From NCBI GenBank assembly GCA_021604005.1, contig BQIV01000015.1, forward strand, positions 35,084-99,083: a stretch of DNA of 64,000 nucleotides, in the 5' to 3' direction. Origin of the DNA: Nitrospirales bacterium. GTDB taxonomy: Bacteria > Nitrospirota > Nitrospiria > Nitrospirales > UBA8639. The notes below the pieces were generated by a model. The model did no database searches and was not told the origin of the DNA. It was given only the letters and a program-made list of their open reading frames with translations. Shown here one piece after another: positions 54,942-63,968 of this stretch; position 1 is the stretch's first letter, and every line of letters starts with the position of its first letter. A program made the position numbers and the translations under genes.

Positions 54942-57557
54942 ATGTACACACGTCGTCATCGCATTGCCGCCATATTGGGACTCTGCCTATTCTTTCTTGC
55001 CACCCTTGTCTCTGCCAATGAGCCCACCCAAGCCCTAACCCAAGACACGTCTTTTGAAATTCTGTACTACGAATCACTGCCACCGATGGCCATAGAGAGC
55101 CACAAGCCGGACTCGAACGATCCAGACCAAGCGGATCACACATGGAATTGGTCATTTAAAGCCTTTGGCCGAACGTTCGACGTTGTCTTGGAATCTAATA
55201 ATCGCTTAATCGACAAATTATCCAATGCTGAGAAAGAACGCCTGATCAAAGCCAATACCCTCTATCGCGGCACTATTCAAGGCATTGAACATTCGTGGGT
55301 CCGTCTGACCAAAATGGGCAAATACTGGTCTGGAATGTTCTGGGATGGTCAAGAAGTCTTTATTATCGATTCGATGCAGGCCATGGCCTCGGCGCTCTCA
55401 GTAAAACCTTCTTCGGACAGCTCCACCCACGGCATCTATCGCTTATCCGACACCCGGGATTTAGGTGTCGCCACCTGTGGGCTGGGAACACCCGGCACGC
55501 CCGCCAAGCCCATGACGGACTATTCCGCTTTACTTGAGGAGTTAAAAGGATTTGTTCCGGCACAGGCTGCGGGAGCTTCATTTAATCTAGATATGGCCAT
55601 CGTCTCAGACCCTCAATTTGCACAGATTCAACAGAATAATTTTGGGACATCCGCGGATGCGGCCGTACTTGCACGACTCAACGTCGTAGATGGCATTTTC
55701 TCAGAACAAGTCGGTGTGCAAATTAATTTGGTGGAAATTCGACACTTGCCACAGAACGGAGCATTAACGTCGTCAAACCCCAGTACGCTGCTCAATCAAT
55801 TCGGCGACTTCACGAGTGGTTCAACATTTACACATCCGGGCATTGCCCATCTTTTTACAGGCCGTGATCTTAGTGGAAGCACCATCGGCATCGCTTTTTT
55901 AAGTTCTTTATGCAGCTCTAGATTTGGAGTTGGCGTTGATCAAATTCGCGGTGGCGGAACGGCGGGAGCCCTCGTCGTCGCCCATGAACTTGGCCATAAT
56001 TTCGGCGCTCCCCATGACAATCAAGGCGGATCGGCATGTGCGAGCACGCCTGGCAACTTCCTGATGAATCCATCAATTAATGGCAGCGATCAATTTTCCC
56101 AATGCAGCTTGAATCAAATGCAACCCGTCGTTGATAGAGCAGCTTGCATTACCGTCATTGACTTATCCCTTCCAACGGTGGACATTACGTCACCACTCGA
56201 TGGAGCATTCGTGATCGGAGGAGCCTCCGTGACGTTCGTCGGCACCGCCACAGATACACAGGATGGAAATCTGACGTCAGATCTTATCTGGCGATCGGAT
56301 CGAGACGGCCAACTCGGTACAGGCGGAAGAGTGACGACGACGCTGACAATCGGCACACATCGTATCACAGCCTCTGTGACTGATAGTGACGGAGGGACCA
56401 CGACCCAACGACTCACCATTGCCGTTTCAGGGAACAACCCCGGCGGCATTCTCTTCGAGTCTCCCTTTAAAGGAGGCACGAATCAATTCACCTTTGTCGA
56501 TGATCCATTTCGCAATACCAATCAACCCAATTTTGCAAGTGGCGCACATGCCCCTGGGCAAGGCTTTTCAGGCGGGGCTCTCCGTGTTCAACTCGGGGGA
56601 ATAAATAATTCGACCATTCGAAACATGTCAGGCGGCTGGACACGCACGTTCACGTTGCCAGTTGAGAGCAATGTGACTGCATTATTCCGGTATAAGCTGA
56701 CCCAAACATCCGAATATGAAAGCGACGAAATTAGTCAAGCGCTTATATCCATTGACGGTCAACTGATCGGAGACGGTTCCAATGATTTTCTGGCTCGTCT
56801 TGCTGGAAATGGTAACGGTGGAGGCGAACAATCAACCGACTGGGTGCCCGTCGCGGTTTCAGTCGGCACATTAGCAGCCGGCTCTCATACGATCACTATC
56901 GGCGGATTCAACAACAAAAAAACCTTTAATAATGAAATAACCGAAGTGTTGATCGACGACGTCATTGTCCGTCGTCGCACATCTTCAGGTCCACCTCCAC
57001 CGCCGCCGCCTCCACCGCCGCCGGGACAACCCATTTTGAACGCCTCGTTCGATGCGGGCCCCAACGGCTTCACCTATATGGATGACACGTTCCGAAATAC
57101 GAGTCAACCAAATTTTGCAAGAGGTGGTCATGTTCCTAACTTAGGATTTGCCGGTGGAGGGCTTCGAGTTCTTTTGGGTGGACTGAACAATGCCGACATC
57201 CTGAATATGTCCGGCGGATGGCGGCGAACCTTCACGGTGCCGACTGCTCAGCCAGTCACCATATCCTTACGCTATCGAATGGGACAAGCCAGCAACTATG
57301 AGCCGGATGAATTCAGCGAAACCCTGCTCTCGATCGATAACCGCTTAGTCGGCCAAGGGGGAAGTCAGGTCCTCGCTCGACTGACCGGAGATGGAAACGG
57401 AGGCACCAATCAAGTGACGGGGTGGGTATCCGTAACCCTCAACGTCGGCACACTTTCTGCCGGCCCTCACACCATTACCATCGGTGGATTCAACAACAAA
57501 AAAACCTTTAACGACGAAATTACTCAAGTCTTAATCGATGATGTCGTCATTCGATGA
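54942..57557 (+). CDS. Secreted metzincin (reprolysin-like) metallopeptidase
   Basis: 871 residues from ATG 54942, chosen over GTG 54927 because AAGGA lies 6 nt upstream. A signal peptide ends near 'VSANE'. A propeptide with a possible Cys switch ('VATCGLG') precedes the catalytic domain: zinc motif 'HELGHNFGAPHD' (348-359) and a Met-turn at Met375 ('GNFLMNPS'), as in ADAM/reprolysin-like metzincins. An Ig-like domain ('VDITSPLDGAFVIGGASVTF') follows. Then come two homologous ~180-residue beta modules separated by a run of Pro residues; both contain 'FRNT.QPNFA' and 'HTITIGGFNNKKTF', and may bind carbohydrate. The stop overlaps the start of the LPMO gene. Confidence 0.88.
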   Translation: MYTRRHRIAAILGLCLFFLATLVSANEPTQALTQDTSFEILYYESLPPMAIESHKPDSNDPDQADHTWNWSFKAFGRTFDVVLESNNRLIDKLSNAEKERLIKANTLYRGTIQGIEHSWVRLTKMGKYWSGMFWDGQEVFIIDSMQAMASALSVKPSSDSSTHGIYRLSDTRDLGVATCGLGTPGTPAKPMTDYSALLEELKGFVPAQAAGASFNLDMAIVSDPQFAQIQQNNFGTSADAAVLARLNVVDGIFSEQVGVQINLVEIRHLPQNGALTSSNPSTLLNQFGDFTSGSTFTHPGIAHLFTGRDLSGSTIGIAFLSSLCSSRFGVGVDQIRGGGTAGALVVAHELGHNFGAPHDNQGGSACASTPGNFLMNPSINGSDQFSQCSLNQMQPVVDRAACITVIDLSLPTVDITSPLDGAFVIGGASVTFVGTATDTQDGNLTSDLIWRSDRDGQLGTGGRVTTTLTIGTHRITASVTDSDGGTTTQRLTIAVSGNNPGGILFESPFKGGTNQFTFVDDPFRNTNQPNFASGAHAPGQGFSGGALRVQLGGINNSTIRNMSGGWTRTFTLPVESNVTALFRYKLTQTSEYESDEISQALISIDGQLIGDGSNDFLARLAGNGNGGGEQSTDWVPVAVSVGTLAAGSHTITIGGFNNKKTFNNEITEVLIDDVIVRRRTSSGPPPPPPPPPPPGQPILNASFDAGPNGFTYMDDTFRNTSQPNFARGGHVPNLGFAGGGLRVLLGGLNNADILNMSGGWRRTFTVPTAQPVTISLRYRMGQASNYEPDEFSETLLSIDNRLVGQGGSQVLARLTGDGNGGTNQVTGWVSVTLNVGTLSAGPHTITIGGFNNKKTFNDEITQVLIDDVVIR

Positions 57558-58831
57558 CAGGACAAGAAAATGAGATGAGACACATGCATTTCTCTGTAAA
57601 ACTCGGTTCACTGACACTCATTGGCATTCTCCTTGGGATCTTCGCCCTTCCAGAAGAAGGCTCTACGCATGGCACCATGGTCGTCCCGCCAAGCCGCGTG
57701 CACGAATGCCGTTTTAACGGAAACCCTGAAAATCATCAAGATCCAGCTTGCCGGGCCGCGGTCGCGCGAGGCGGGACGCAACCCATGTACGACTGGAACG
57801 GAGTCCGGCAAGGAAACGCGGACAGACAGCATGAGGCCCTCATTCCCGACGGGCAACAATGCAGCGGAGGCAACCCCACGTTTCGTGGCCTTGATCTCCT
57901 CCGGTCCGATTGGCGAACCACGCCCATCGCTCCAGACGCCAATGGACAGTTCGAATTCGTGTACAACGCCACAGCCCCCCATGCCACCAAAGACATGATC
58001 TTCTATGTCACGCCACAGGGCTATGACCCAACAGAACCCATTCGATGGGGTGAATTGGAAGAATTTTGCCGTCTCGGTCAAGTGCCACTCGTAACTATCC
58101 CAGGGGGCGGCCGAGGGTATCGCATGCAATGCAAGCTACCGCAACGTACCGGCAAACATGTCATCTTTCACATCTGGCAACGTTCGGATAGTCCAGAGGC
58201 GTTTTATTCATGCAACGATGTTGAGTTTAAGGGTGGAATTGTCCAAGGCAATTTTCGAGAGATCGGCAAGGTCACAGCCATGGAAGACTTGCCAGCCGGA
58301 ACCACAATAACTTTCCGCCTGTTTCAACAACCAACCGGAGATGTGGAGCAGATCCGACTCGTACTCGACGAGGGAGAAGGCGGACGTGCATTGTGGCCTT
58401 TTCTCTTAGCCCAAAAGGTCAATGCCGACTCCCAATTTATTCGAATCGGCACCCTCACTGCTGACGGTCGCATCGAACCAACACGTACTCCCAATGGCAA
58501 TCGTGTGTTCACGAAAGCTTCTCAGCCACAAAGTTTTGCCATCGACAAAGAAGTGCCAAGTGATGGACCTGATGGCAATCCTGACGGTGGGCCTGATGAT
58601 AACCCTGATGGCGGACCAGATGGTGGGCCCGATGGCAACGATCCTCCCACGCACATGACCTATCCTGAAGGAATTGGGAATTATCAGCCGGGAACCGTGG
58701 TGAAAGGCACAAACGGAAAGCTGTATCAATGTCGCCCTTTTCCTTTTTCAGGTTGGTGTAATCAAGCGCCGTTGTATTATGCACCTGGGACCGGACTGGC
58801 TTGGGAGCAAGCTTGGCGCCTGGCTCGCTAA
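57554..58831 (+). CDS. AA10 lytic polysaccharide monooxygenase with C-terminal chitin-binding domain
   Basis: 425 residues; the ATG overlaps the protease stop (ATGA). The signal peptide is expected to be cut at 'STHG', leaving His39 as the N-terminal copper ligand ('HGTMVVPPSR'). The second histidine-brace residue is probably His143 ('NATAPHATKDMIFYV'). Cys residues ('HECRFNG', 'DPACRAA') can form disulfides. A region of ~190 residues follows, then a Gly/Asp/Pro-rich linker with repeats of 'DGGPD' (about 337-365) and a CBM5/12-like chitin-binding domain ('YQPGTVVKGTNGKLYQC', 'SGWCNQAPLYYAPGTG'). It should cleave chitin or cellulose oxidatively outside the cell, with the coupled protease possibly freeing chitin from protein. 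Confidence 0.93.
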   Translation: MTGQENEMRHMHFSVKLGSLTLIGILLGIFALPEEGSTHGTMVVPPSRVHECRFNGNPENHQDPACRAAVARGGTQPMYDWNGVRQGNADRQHEALIPDGQQCSGGNPTFRGLDLLRSDWRTTPIAPDANGQFEFVYNATAPHATKDMIFYVTPQGYDPTEPIRWGELEEFCRLGQVPLVTIPGGGRGYRMQCKLPQRTGKHVIFHIWQRSDSPEAFYSCNDVEFKGGIVQGNFREIGKVTAMEDLPAGTTITFRLFQQPTGDVEQIRLVLDEGEGGRALWPFLLAQKVNADSQFIRIGTLTADGRIEPTRTPNGNRVFTKASQPQSFAIDKEVPSDGPDGNPDGGPDDNPDGGPDGGPDGNDPPTHMTYPEGIGNYQPGTVVKGTNGKLYQCRPFPFSGWCNQAPLYYAPGTGLAWEQAWRLAR

Positions 58832-59278
58832 TCTGGGATGTCTCGATTGATAGAAATGTAAACGGAAAAAAGACCATCATGCGGAAAAAGTCACATCCGG
58901 AATGCGAACGACCGCCATAAGGCCTAACATCCTCCCAAGAACAGAGGATCGAGCAGTCACGTGACCGGGAAGAAAATCAAGAATATTCCGTGAACCGGAA
59001 AGAACAGGAATCAACGGGAAGGGATCGGACGGTCTTAGCTATCCACACTATACTCGTCTTTATAACTATTTTTCATACCTGCAAAAACGAATAAGACATA
59101 CCGTCATTAACGTCGCGTTCTCACTACCGTGGATGGACTCAAAGACTTCCTCTCCTTCTTCGCGATACGTCTTCACGTTCTCTTGACAACTTCCTGCGAC
59201 CGCTGTCTACCCTCAAACGACTCACATGTATTCCTATACTGTTGTCCGACGTATCATCACAATTGTCAGGAGGTCTTC
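58832..59278. other. Intergenic region
   Basis: No gene is supported. It should hold the promoter of the di-haem protein gene. Confidence 0.4.
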
Positions 59279-60865
59279 ATGCATAATTATTCTCACTTTT
59301 CAATGGCCGTCACGCTGGCTGTCGTTGCTACATGTATCAATGTGACATCGACCCACGCGCAGGAAACCGATATCACACAAACACCGAATGCCGTGAATGC
59401 CGGCATCCAGAAATCATTACAAGATCAAATTGGTGCGGGCAGAGGCGATCTGAATACCCCGAACTCTTCACTCTATATCATAAACCGTGATCCCTTCCGG
59501 TCGATTCGCCGCGGACGCAACCTCTTTCAACGCAAATTCACCGTCGCACAAGGATTCGGCCCTCGAACAGGAGACGGACGAGGTGATATCGAAGCCGATG
59601 GATCGATCGGTGCGGGACTTGCCGACAGTTGCGCAGCCTGTCATGGACGCCCGAAAGGATCGGCGGGATTCGGCAGCGACGTGTTCACACGCCCAGATAG
59701 CCGCGACGCTCCGCACTTGTTTGGGCTTGGAATTGTTGAAATGCTGGCAGACGAAATTACTCAGGAACTCCGTGCCATCAAAAATGCGGCAAGTGAACGT
59801 GCTCAAAAAACTGGGCGAAATATTCGCGCAAGACTTCAGAGCAAAGGTATAGCGTATGGATTCATCAGAGCGCTTCCCGATGGATCGGTCGACACATCAC
59901 AAGTCAAAGGCATCAACGCCGACTTGCGAGTGCGTCCGTTCTTTCATCAGGGTGGAACCATTTCCATTCGCGAATTCGTCGTGGGAGCGTTCAATGCGGA
60001 GATGGGACTGGAAGCTTTTGACTCAGATCTTGCCAAAGCCGCTTCAGGCGGAAAAATTACCACACCGGCGGGAATGGTCCTGGATGGTTCACTTGACACA
60101 ATCGAAGCGCCTCCAGTCACAAGCGAAAGCGATGACTCGGACCTGGACGGCGTCGCCAATGAAATCCCAGTGAGCCTAGTCGATCATATGGAATTTTATT
60201 TATTGAACTATTTTAAACCGGCTATTCACAGGGAAAATGCGCGTGTTCGTATAGGCAAGGCCATTTTCCGGAAAATTCAATGCACCGGTTGCCACTTACC
60301 TTCATTGGTCATTGAACGCGATAGACGAGTTGCAGACGTCGAAACGACATACAACAATCGAAAAGGGGGCTTCAATCGGCTGTATGCCGTTGCAACGCCG
60401 CTTGTCCAGCCTGATCCGAATTCAGGGAATCCTCCCGTAAAAAAGCCTCAAGGTAAACGATTCATCGTCAAGAATATTTATGCTGATTTTAAACGGCATA
60501 ATCTTGGACCAAACTTCTGGGAGCGAAACTTTGATGGAACCATGACGAAGGAGTTTATGACGGAACCCTTATGGGGAGTCGGATCAACCGCACCCTATGG
60601 GCATGACGGCCGGAGCATTAACCTGTGGTCGGTCATTATGCGCCATGGCGGGGAAGCTCAAGCATCACGCAATCGCTTTGCTCGTCTTTCTGCAGCACAG
60701 CAGGCCCTTCTGCTGGAATTTTTACAATCTCTCGTCCTCTTCCCGCCGGATGACACAGCCTCCAATCTGAACCCCGGAAACCCAGGGGCAGTCAATTACC
60801 CGCAAAACGGTCATGGTAATATTGCCCTTCCGAAGCTCTTTAATGATCCATCTGATCTTGAGTAA
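59279..60865 (+). CDS. Di-haem oxidoreductase (DHOR/DUF1111) family protein
   Basis: 528 residues from ATG 59279 with AGGAGG 5 nt upstream; the frame extends to 59129 without a better start. A signal peptide ends near 'THAQE'. Two c-type haem motifs: 'CAACH' (118-122) and 'CTGCH' (335-339). The second lies in a domain like di-haem peroxidase ('VRIGKAIFRKIQCTGCHLP'), and 'APYGHDGRSINLWSVIMRHGGEA' (seen as 'PYGHDGRS' and 'IMRHGGEA') closes the fold. Proteins of this family occur in the periplasm and are related to MauG/peroxidases; the substrate is not known. It stands alone. Confidence 0.88.
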   Translation: MHNYSHFSMAVTLAVVATCINVTSTHAQETDITQTPNAVNAGIQKSLQDQIGAGRGDLNTPNSSLYIINRDPFRSIRRGRNLFQRKFTVAQGFGPRTGDGRGDIEADGSIGAGLADSCAACHGRPKGSAGFGSDVFTRPDSRDAPHLFGLGIVEMLADEITQELRAIKNAASERAQKTGRNIRARLQSKGIAYGFIRALPDGSVDTSQVKGINADLRVRPFFHQGGTISIREFVVGAFNAEMGLEAFDSDLAKAASGGKITTPAGMVLDGSLDTIEAPPVTSESDDSDLDGVANEIPVSLVDHMEFYLLNYFKPAIHRENARVRIGKAIFRKIQCTGCHLPSLVIERDRRVADVETTYNNRKGGFNRLYAVATPLVQPDPNSGNPPVKKPQGKRFIVKNIYADFKRHNLGPNFWERNFDGTMTKEFMTEPLWGVGSTAPYGHDGRSINLWSVIMRHGGEAQASRNRFARLSAAQQALLLEFLQSLVLFPPDDTASNLNPGNPGAVNYPQNGHGNIALPKLFNDPSDLE

Positions 60866-60893
60866 TAAAGAGACGGAGCAAAAACGCCAATAT

Positions 60894-60927
60894 CCTGACG
60901 GCAGGCTCGATCAAGCCTGTCGTCGGG
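60894..60927 (+). terminator. Hairpin after the di-haem gene
   Basis: Fourteen bases from 60894 pair with 60914-60927 (two G-T wobbles) around a 6-base loop. No T-run follows. Its position 29 nt after the stop suggests a transcript end or stabiliser. Confidence 0.5.
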
Positions 60928-61220
60928 CCGGAGGTGACTTCGGGCTACAATTTTTCAGAAACCGGACCCCAAAATCGTGCATGTCCTTCGTGTCCCCTTT
61001 CTCCTCATTATCTTATCCTTTCATCAACCAATACCTCACAACTGACCTGCTGAGTAGATTTTGAACGCGCCTTACGATACAGTTTCCAAGCTTGCTAAGA
61101 ACAATTTTGTCTTAGGGCAACCGAGGTGTTTGACCGAAAGAGAAAAGAGACGACAGATGACGCATGTGAGACGACAAGAACGTTGTTGTTCTTCGACATC
61201 GGGTAAGATAAGGAGAGAGC

Positions 61221-61535
61221 ATGTTTCTGACTAACATCGAAGATGTCCCAGGGAAAACCATCACTGTCTGCCACGGAATCGTTTCAGGCAGCACCGTGAG
61301 AGCGAAACATGTCGGGCGGGATATCATGGCCAGCTTCAAGAACATTTTTGGCGGGGAACTCAAAGGCTACACGGAACTCTTAGGCGAATCTCGCGAACAG
61401 GCCATTGACCGTATGAAAGGTCAAGCCCAACAAATGGGAGCTAATGCCATCGTGAATGTACGCTTCTCTACATCTTCGGTAGCAGCCGGAGCGGCAGAAA
61501 TTTACGTGTATGGAACAGCAGTGACAGTGGAATAG
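61221..61535 (+). CDS. YbjQ family protein
   Basis: 104 residues, full length for the YbjQ/UPF0145 family ('heavy-metal-binding' fold). Motifs: 'GIVSGSTVRAKHVGRDIMASFKNIFGGELKGYTELL' in short forms 'GSTVRAKHVGRDI' and 'FGGELKGYTELL', then 'GANAIVNVRFSTSSV' and 'YVYGTAV'. AAGGAG precedes the ATG. These proteins form pentamers or decamers; the function is unknown. First of three genes with a second YbjQ-like protein and an M48 peptidase. Confidence 0.9.
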   Translation: MFLTNIEDVPGKTITVCHGIVSGSTVRAKHVGRDIMASFKNIFGGELKGYTELLGESREQAIDRMKGQAQQMGANAIVNVRFSTSSVAAGAAEIYVYGTAVTVE

Positions 61536-61620
61536 CCTATAGCCGCTCCCATTAATTTCTGACGTCTGCCGTGTTGCACCACGCTGTGCTAGTGGGAATT
61601 GTTGACGGGTATTTTAGAGT

Positions 61621-62091
61621 ATGGAAAATCTTGCAATAGTCGCCGTGTTCATAGCTCTCGGATATTTTTTCGGGCGAATGGCGGAAAGTCGGCATTATCA
61701 GTCCATTCACGAACGTGAACAGGCCTTTCTTCATTTACCGACGACTTCGAGTAAAAAGCCACTCGGTCATATCGGACCGATAACCCAGGCGCGGCTCGTT
61801 CAGGGTAATGTGGTCATTTCCGTCGATTACTTCAAACGTTTTCTCGCCACACTTCGAAATATCTTTGGCGGTACCATACAAGCCTATGAAACCCTCTTAG
61901 ATCGCGCCAGACGAGAGGCGGTGTTACGCCTCAAAGAGAGTTGTCCGGATGCCGATCAAATCATTAATCTACGTCTTGAAACATCCTCTATATCCAAGGG
62001 TGACACTGAACGAATCGGATCAGTCGAGGTCTTAGCTTACGGTACCGCAATTTATTCTCAACAAAACACTTCACAGGCCGCTCCTCAGTGA
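61621..62091 (+). CDS. YbjQ-like protein with N-terminal membrane segment
   Basis: 156 residues. A hydrophobic N-terminus ('LAIVAVFIALGYFFG') anchors it to the membrane. The YbjQ domain covers ~50-150: 'GNVVISVDYFKRFLATLRNIFGGTIQAYETLLDRARREAV' in short forms 'DYFKRFLATLRNIFGG' and 'RARREAVLRL', then 'INLRLETSSIS' and 'VLAYGTAI'. The stop overlaps the GTG of the M48 gene (GTGA), so translation is coupled. A membrane-bound and a soluble form beside a membrane peptidase is a recurring arrangement. Confidence 0.82.
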   Translation: MENLAIVAVFIALGYFFGRMAESRHYQSIHEREQAFLHLPTTSSKKPLGHIGPITQARLVQGNVVISVDYFKRFLATLRNIFGGTIQAYETLLDRARREAVLRLKESCPDADQIINLRLETSSISKGDTERIGSVEVLAYGTAIYSQQNTSQAAPQ

Positions 62092-62912
62092 AGTATCAGT
62101 CCTCCTTACCAGAACACAACGACAACGTCTCTCATCAACATCCGGTTCGCGAATTTGCGTTACTGATGCTCGGCGTCATCGGCTTTATCCTGTTGAGTTT
62201 TTGGATACTCGGATTTTTCGTAGACCTTGCCGTAGACTCAATTTCCCCAAAAGACGAAGCCGAATTGTTTGCAGAAATCGATATTGACTGGGACTTTGGG
62301 GAGAAATCTTCAATACAAAAACAAACAAGAGTGCAACAGATCCTCGATGCGTTACGTCTTTGCCATGATATTCCATTCGCCACCCCAGTGACAGTCGTCG
62401 AATCAAAAGATATCAATGCCATGGCTCTTCCGGGAGGACGAATCGTGGTTTTCTCCGGCTTGCTCGATAGCATCAAATCATCAAACGGATTGGCCTTCGT
62501 ACTAGCCCACGAACTAGGGCACTTCAAAAATCGAGACCATTTACGCTCAATAGGACGAGGAATCGTTTTGGCCGCACTTTCTACTCTGTTAACGGGAGCC
62601 AATTCAAGCATCTCCCAAATGCTGACCTCGACTATGACACTGGGTCAGGCCAAATACTCACAAAGCCGGGAGAGTAAGGCTGACGAAACGGCTTTACAGA
62701 TTCTGAACTGTCACTATGGTCATGTCGGAGGAGCGACTGAACTGTTTGAAGCGTTACAGGAGCAGGAGGGAGCGTGGAACTTTGGAATGTTGCATTACTT
62801 TGACACTCATCCCGAACTACAAAACCGAATCAATGCGATATATCACTTGAGTAAAGAAAGAGACTATCAAGTAGGCAAAACACAATCTTTAGATAATAGC
62901 GTCTCCTTCTAA
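62088..62912 (+). CDS. M48-family membrane metallopeptidase
   Basis: 274 residues from GTG 62088. One membrane segment at ~22-45 ('FALLMLGVIGFILLSFWILG'). The catalytic motif is 'AHELGHFKNRDH' (His141, Glu142, His145). The third ligand is in 'SRESKADETAL'. 'NAMALPGGRIVVFSGLLD' is typical before the active site. M48 peptidases of this type (BepA/LoiP-like) take part in envelope quality control. Its 3' end overlaps the 3' end of the opposite gene by 24 nt. Confidence 0.9.
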   Translation: MKYQSSLPEHNDNVSHQHPVREFALLMLGVIGFILLSFWILGFFVDLAVDSISPKDEAELFAEIDIDWDFGEKSSIQKQTRVQQILDALRLCHDIPFATPVTVVESKDINAMALPGGRIVVFSGLLDSIKSSNGLAFVLAHELGHFKNRDHLRSIGRGIVLAALSTLLTGANSSISQMLTSTMTLGQAKYSQSRESKADETALQILNCHYGHVGGATELFEALQEQEGAWNFGMLHYFDTHPELQNRINAIYHLSKERDYQVGKTQSLDNSVSF

Positions 62913-63734
62913 CACACTGGATAAGGGCGTAAATAACTCTCCCCGATACATACTATCCAATTCAACTCGGCCAATGTGTGGCACGTTTTGTTGATGGCGA
63001 CTCTCGATTGTAAATGTTGCCATCTTTCCCATTTTCTTCATCAAATAATGGGCTAATTCCACTCGTGATATGGCACACGTCGCCGAAAGATGACGAATGC
63101 CGGTTTCGCTACTGTCGGCCAGTGCCATGACACGCTGAGCCAATTCAGAGATCCACACGGTGGATCGAAACTCATCCTCAATAATCGTGATAGGTAAATT
63201 TTGCTGACTTCGATACCGCAGCCAATCCCAATGGCCTGTTCGGCCATCAAGCGAAGCCCCAATTCCGAGACCAGCCCGAATCACCAATGACTCCGATTGT
63301 TGCAACACGCATCGTTCCGCTTCCACTCTTGTCCGACCATAGACACTAATCGGACATGGGGTCGACTCTTCATGATATACCCCATCACCACCAAAAACAT
63401 GATCTGATGAAACATAGACCAACCGCGTGTGCTCAGGTAAGGCTGCCACGACACGTTTAACTTGCTGAACATTAATTTCATAGGCCCACTCAGGGTTCAA
63501 CTCACACTTTGTTACGTCGCATACCGCATGACAGTACAGCAAGAGACCTGGTTGAATTTGATGGAAAATGCCTTCAATCCAATGGGTATCGTCCAATTTC
63601 AGGGAAGGCCAATGACAAACCGACTTCGCACGGTTTCCTGGAGAGATGAACGGACGTATCGAGCCGGGAAACAAGGTAGCTAAATGATACCCCAACATTG
63701 AGCTAGCACCAAAAAGAAGCGTCGGACCAATCAT
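62889..63734 (-). CDS. RmlD-like SDR (sugar reductase/epimerase) family protein
   Basis: 281 residues from ATG 63734; a TTG at 63749 is in frame. Dinucleotide-binding 'LFGASSMLGYHLA' at the N-terminus. 'YVSSDHVFGGDG' carries the catalytic Ser region ('SSD.VF.G'). The Tyr motif reads 'VYGRTRVEAE', with Arg where the family usually has Lys (YxxxK), a change that may reduce activity. 'STVWISELAQRV' fits the substrate-binding part of RmlD. It probably works on a nucleotide-sugar or similar carbonyl. Convergent with the M48 gene. Confidence 0.82.
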   Translation of the reverse strand: MIGPTLLFGASSMLGYHLATLFPGSIRPFISPGNRAKSVCHWPSLKLDDTHWIEGIFHQIQPGLLLYCHAVCDVTKCELNPEWAYEINVQQVKRVVAALPEHTRLVYVSSDHVFGGDGVYHEESTPCPISVYGRTRVEAERCVLQQSESLVIRAGLGIGASLDGRTGHWDWLRYRSQQNLPITIIEDEFRSTVWISELAQRVMALADSSETGIRHLSATCAISRVELAHYLMKKMGKMATFTIESRHQQNVPHIGRVELDSMYRGELFTPLSSVLEGDAII

Positions 63735-63836
63735 AGATCCATTATCCAAAATTCGAGGGACCAGACAGTGTCAACATAGCTTTTACCCTATTCGTAAGCA
63801 AACATTTAAACATCTTCATCAATCGCTCTTAAACAG

Positions 63837-63968
63837 TCATCTCTCGGCCCAGGCTGTGTAAAACTTCTCTATCGCATCATTAGCAACGCGATAGTCAACG
63901 CTCCAACCCATCTTCTCTTTAGGTGTTGGTTGAGACGAGCTTTTCCGGTTGGAGTCACCATGAGCCAT
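63837..63968 (-). CDS. Possible 43-residue protein
   Basis: A short minus-strand frame from ATG 63968 with AAGGCG upstream. The C-terminal half ('VDYRVANDAIEKFYTAWAER') looks like an ordinary amphipathic helix. No family is recognised. It excludes the plus-strand start at 63960, so only one of the two is likely real. Confidence 0.25.
   Translation of the reverse strand: MAHGDSNRKSSSQPTPKEKMGWSVDYRVANDAIEKFYTAWAER

Noticed and set aside
56997..57023. CCG/CCT-rich run suggesting a microsatellite
   Set aside because: It encodes the polyproline linker of the metzincin in frame, so it is explained by the protein.
58560..58650. Short tandem DNA repeats
   Set aside because: They encode the Gly/Asp/Pro linker between the LPMO and chitin-binding domains and need no other explanation.
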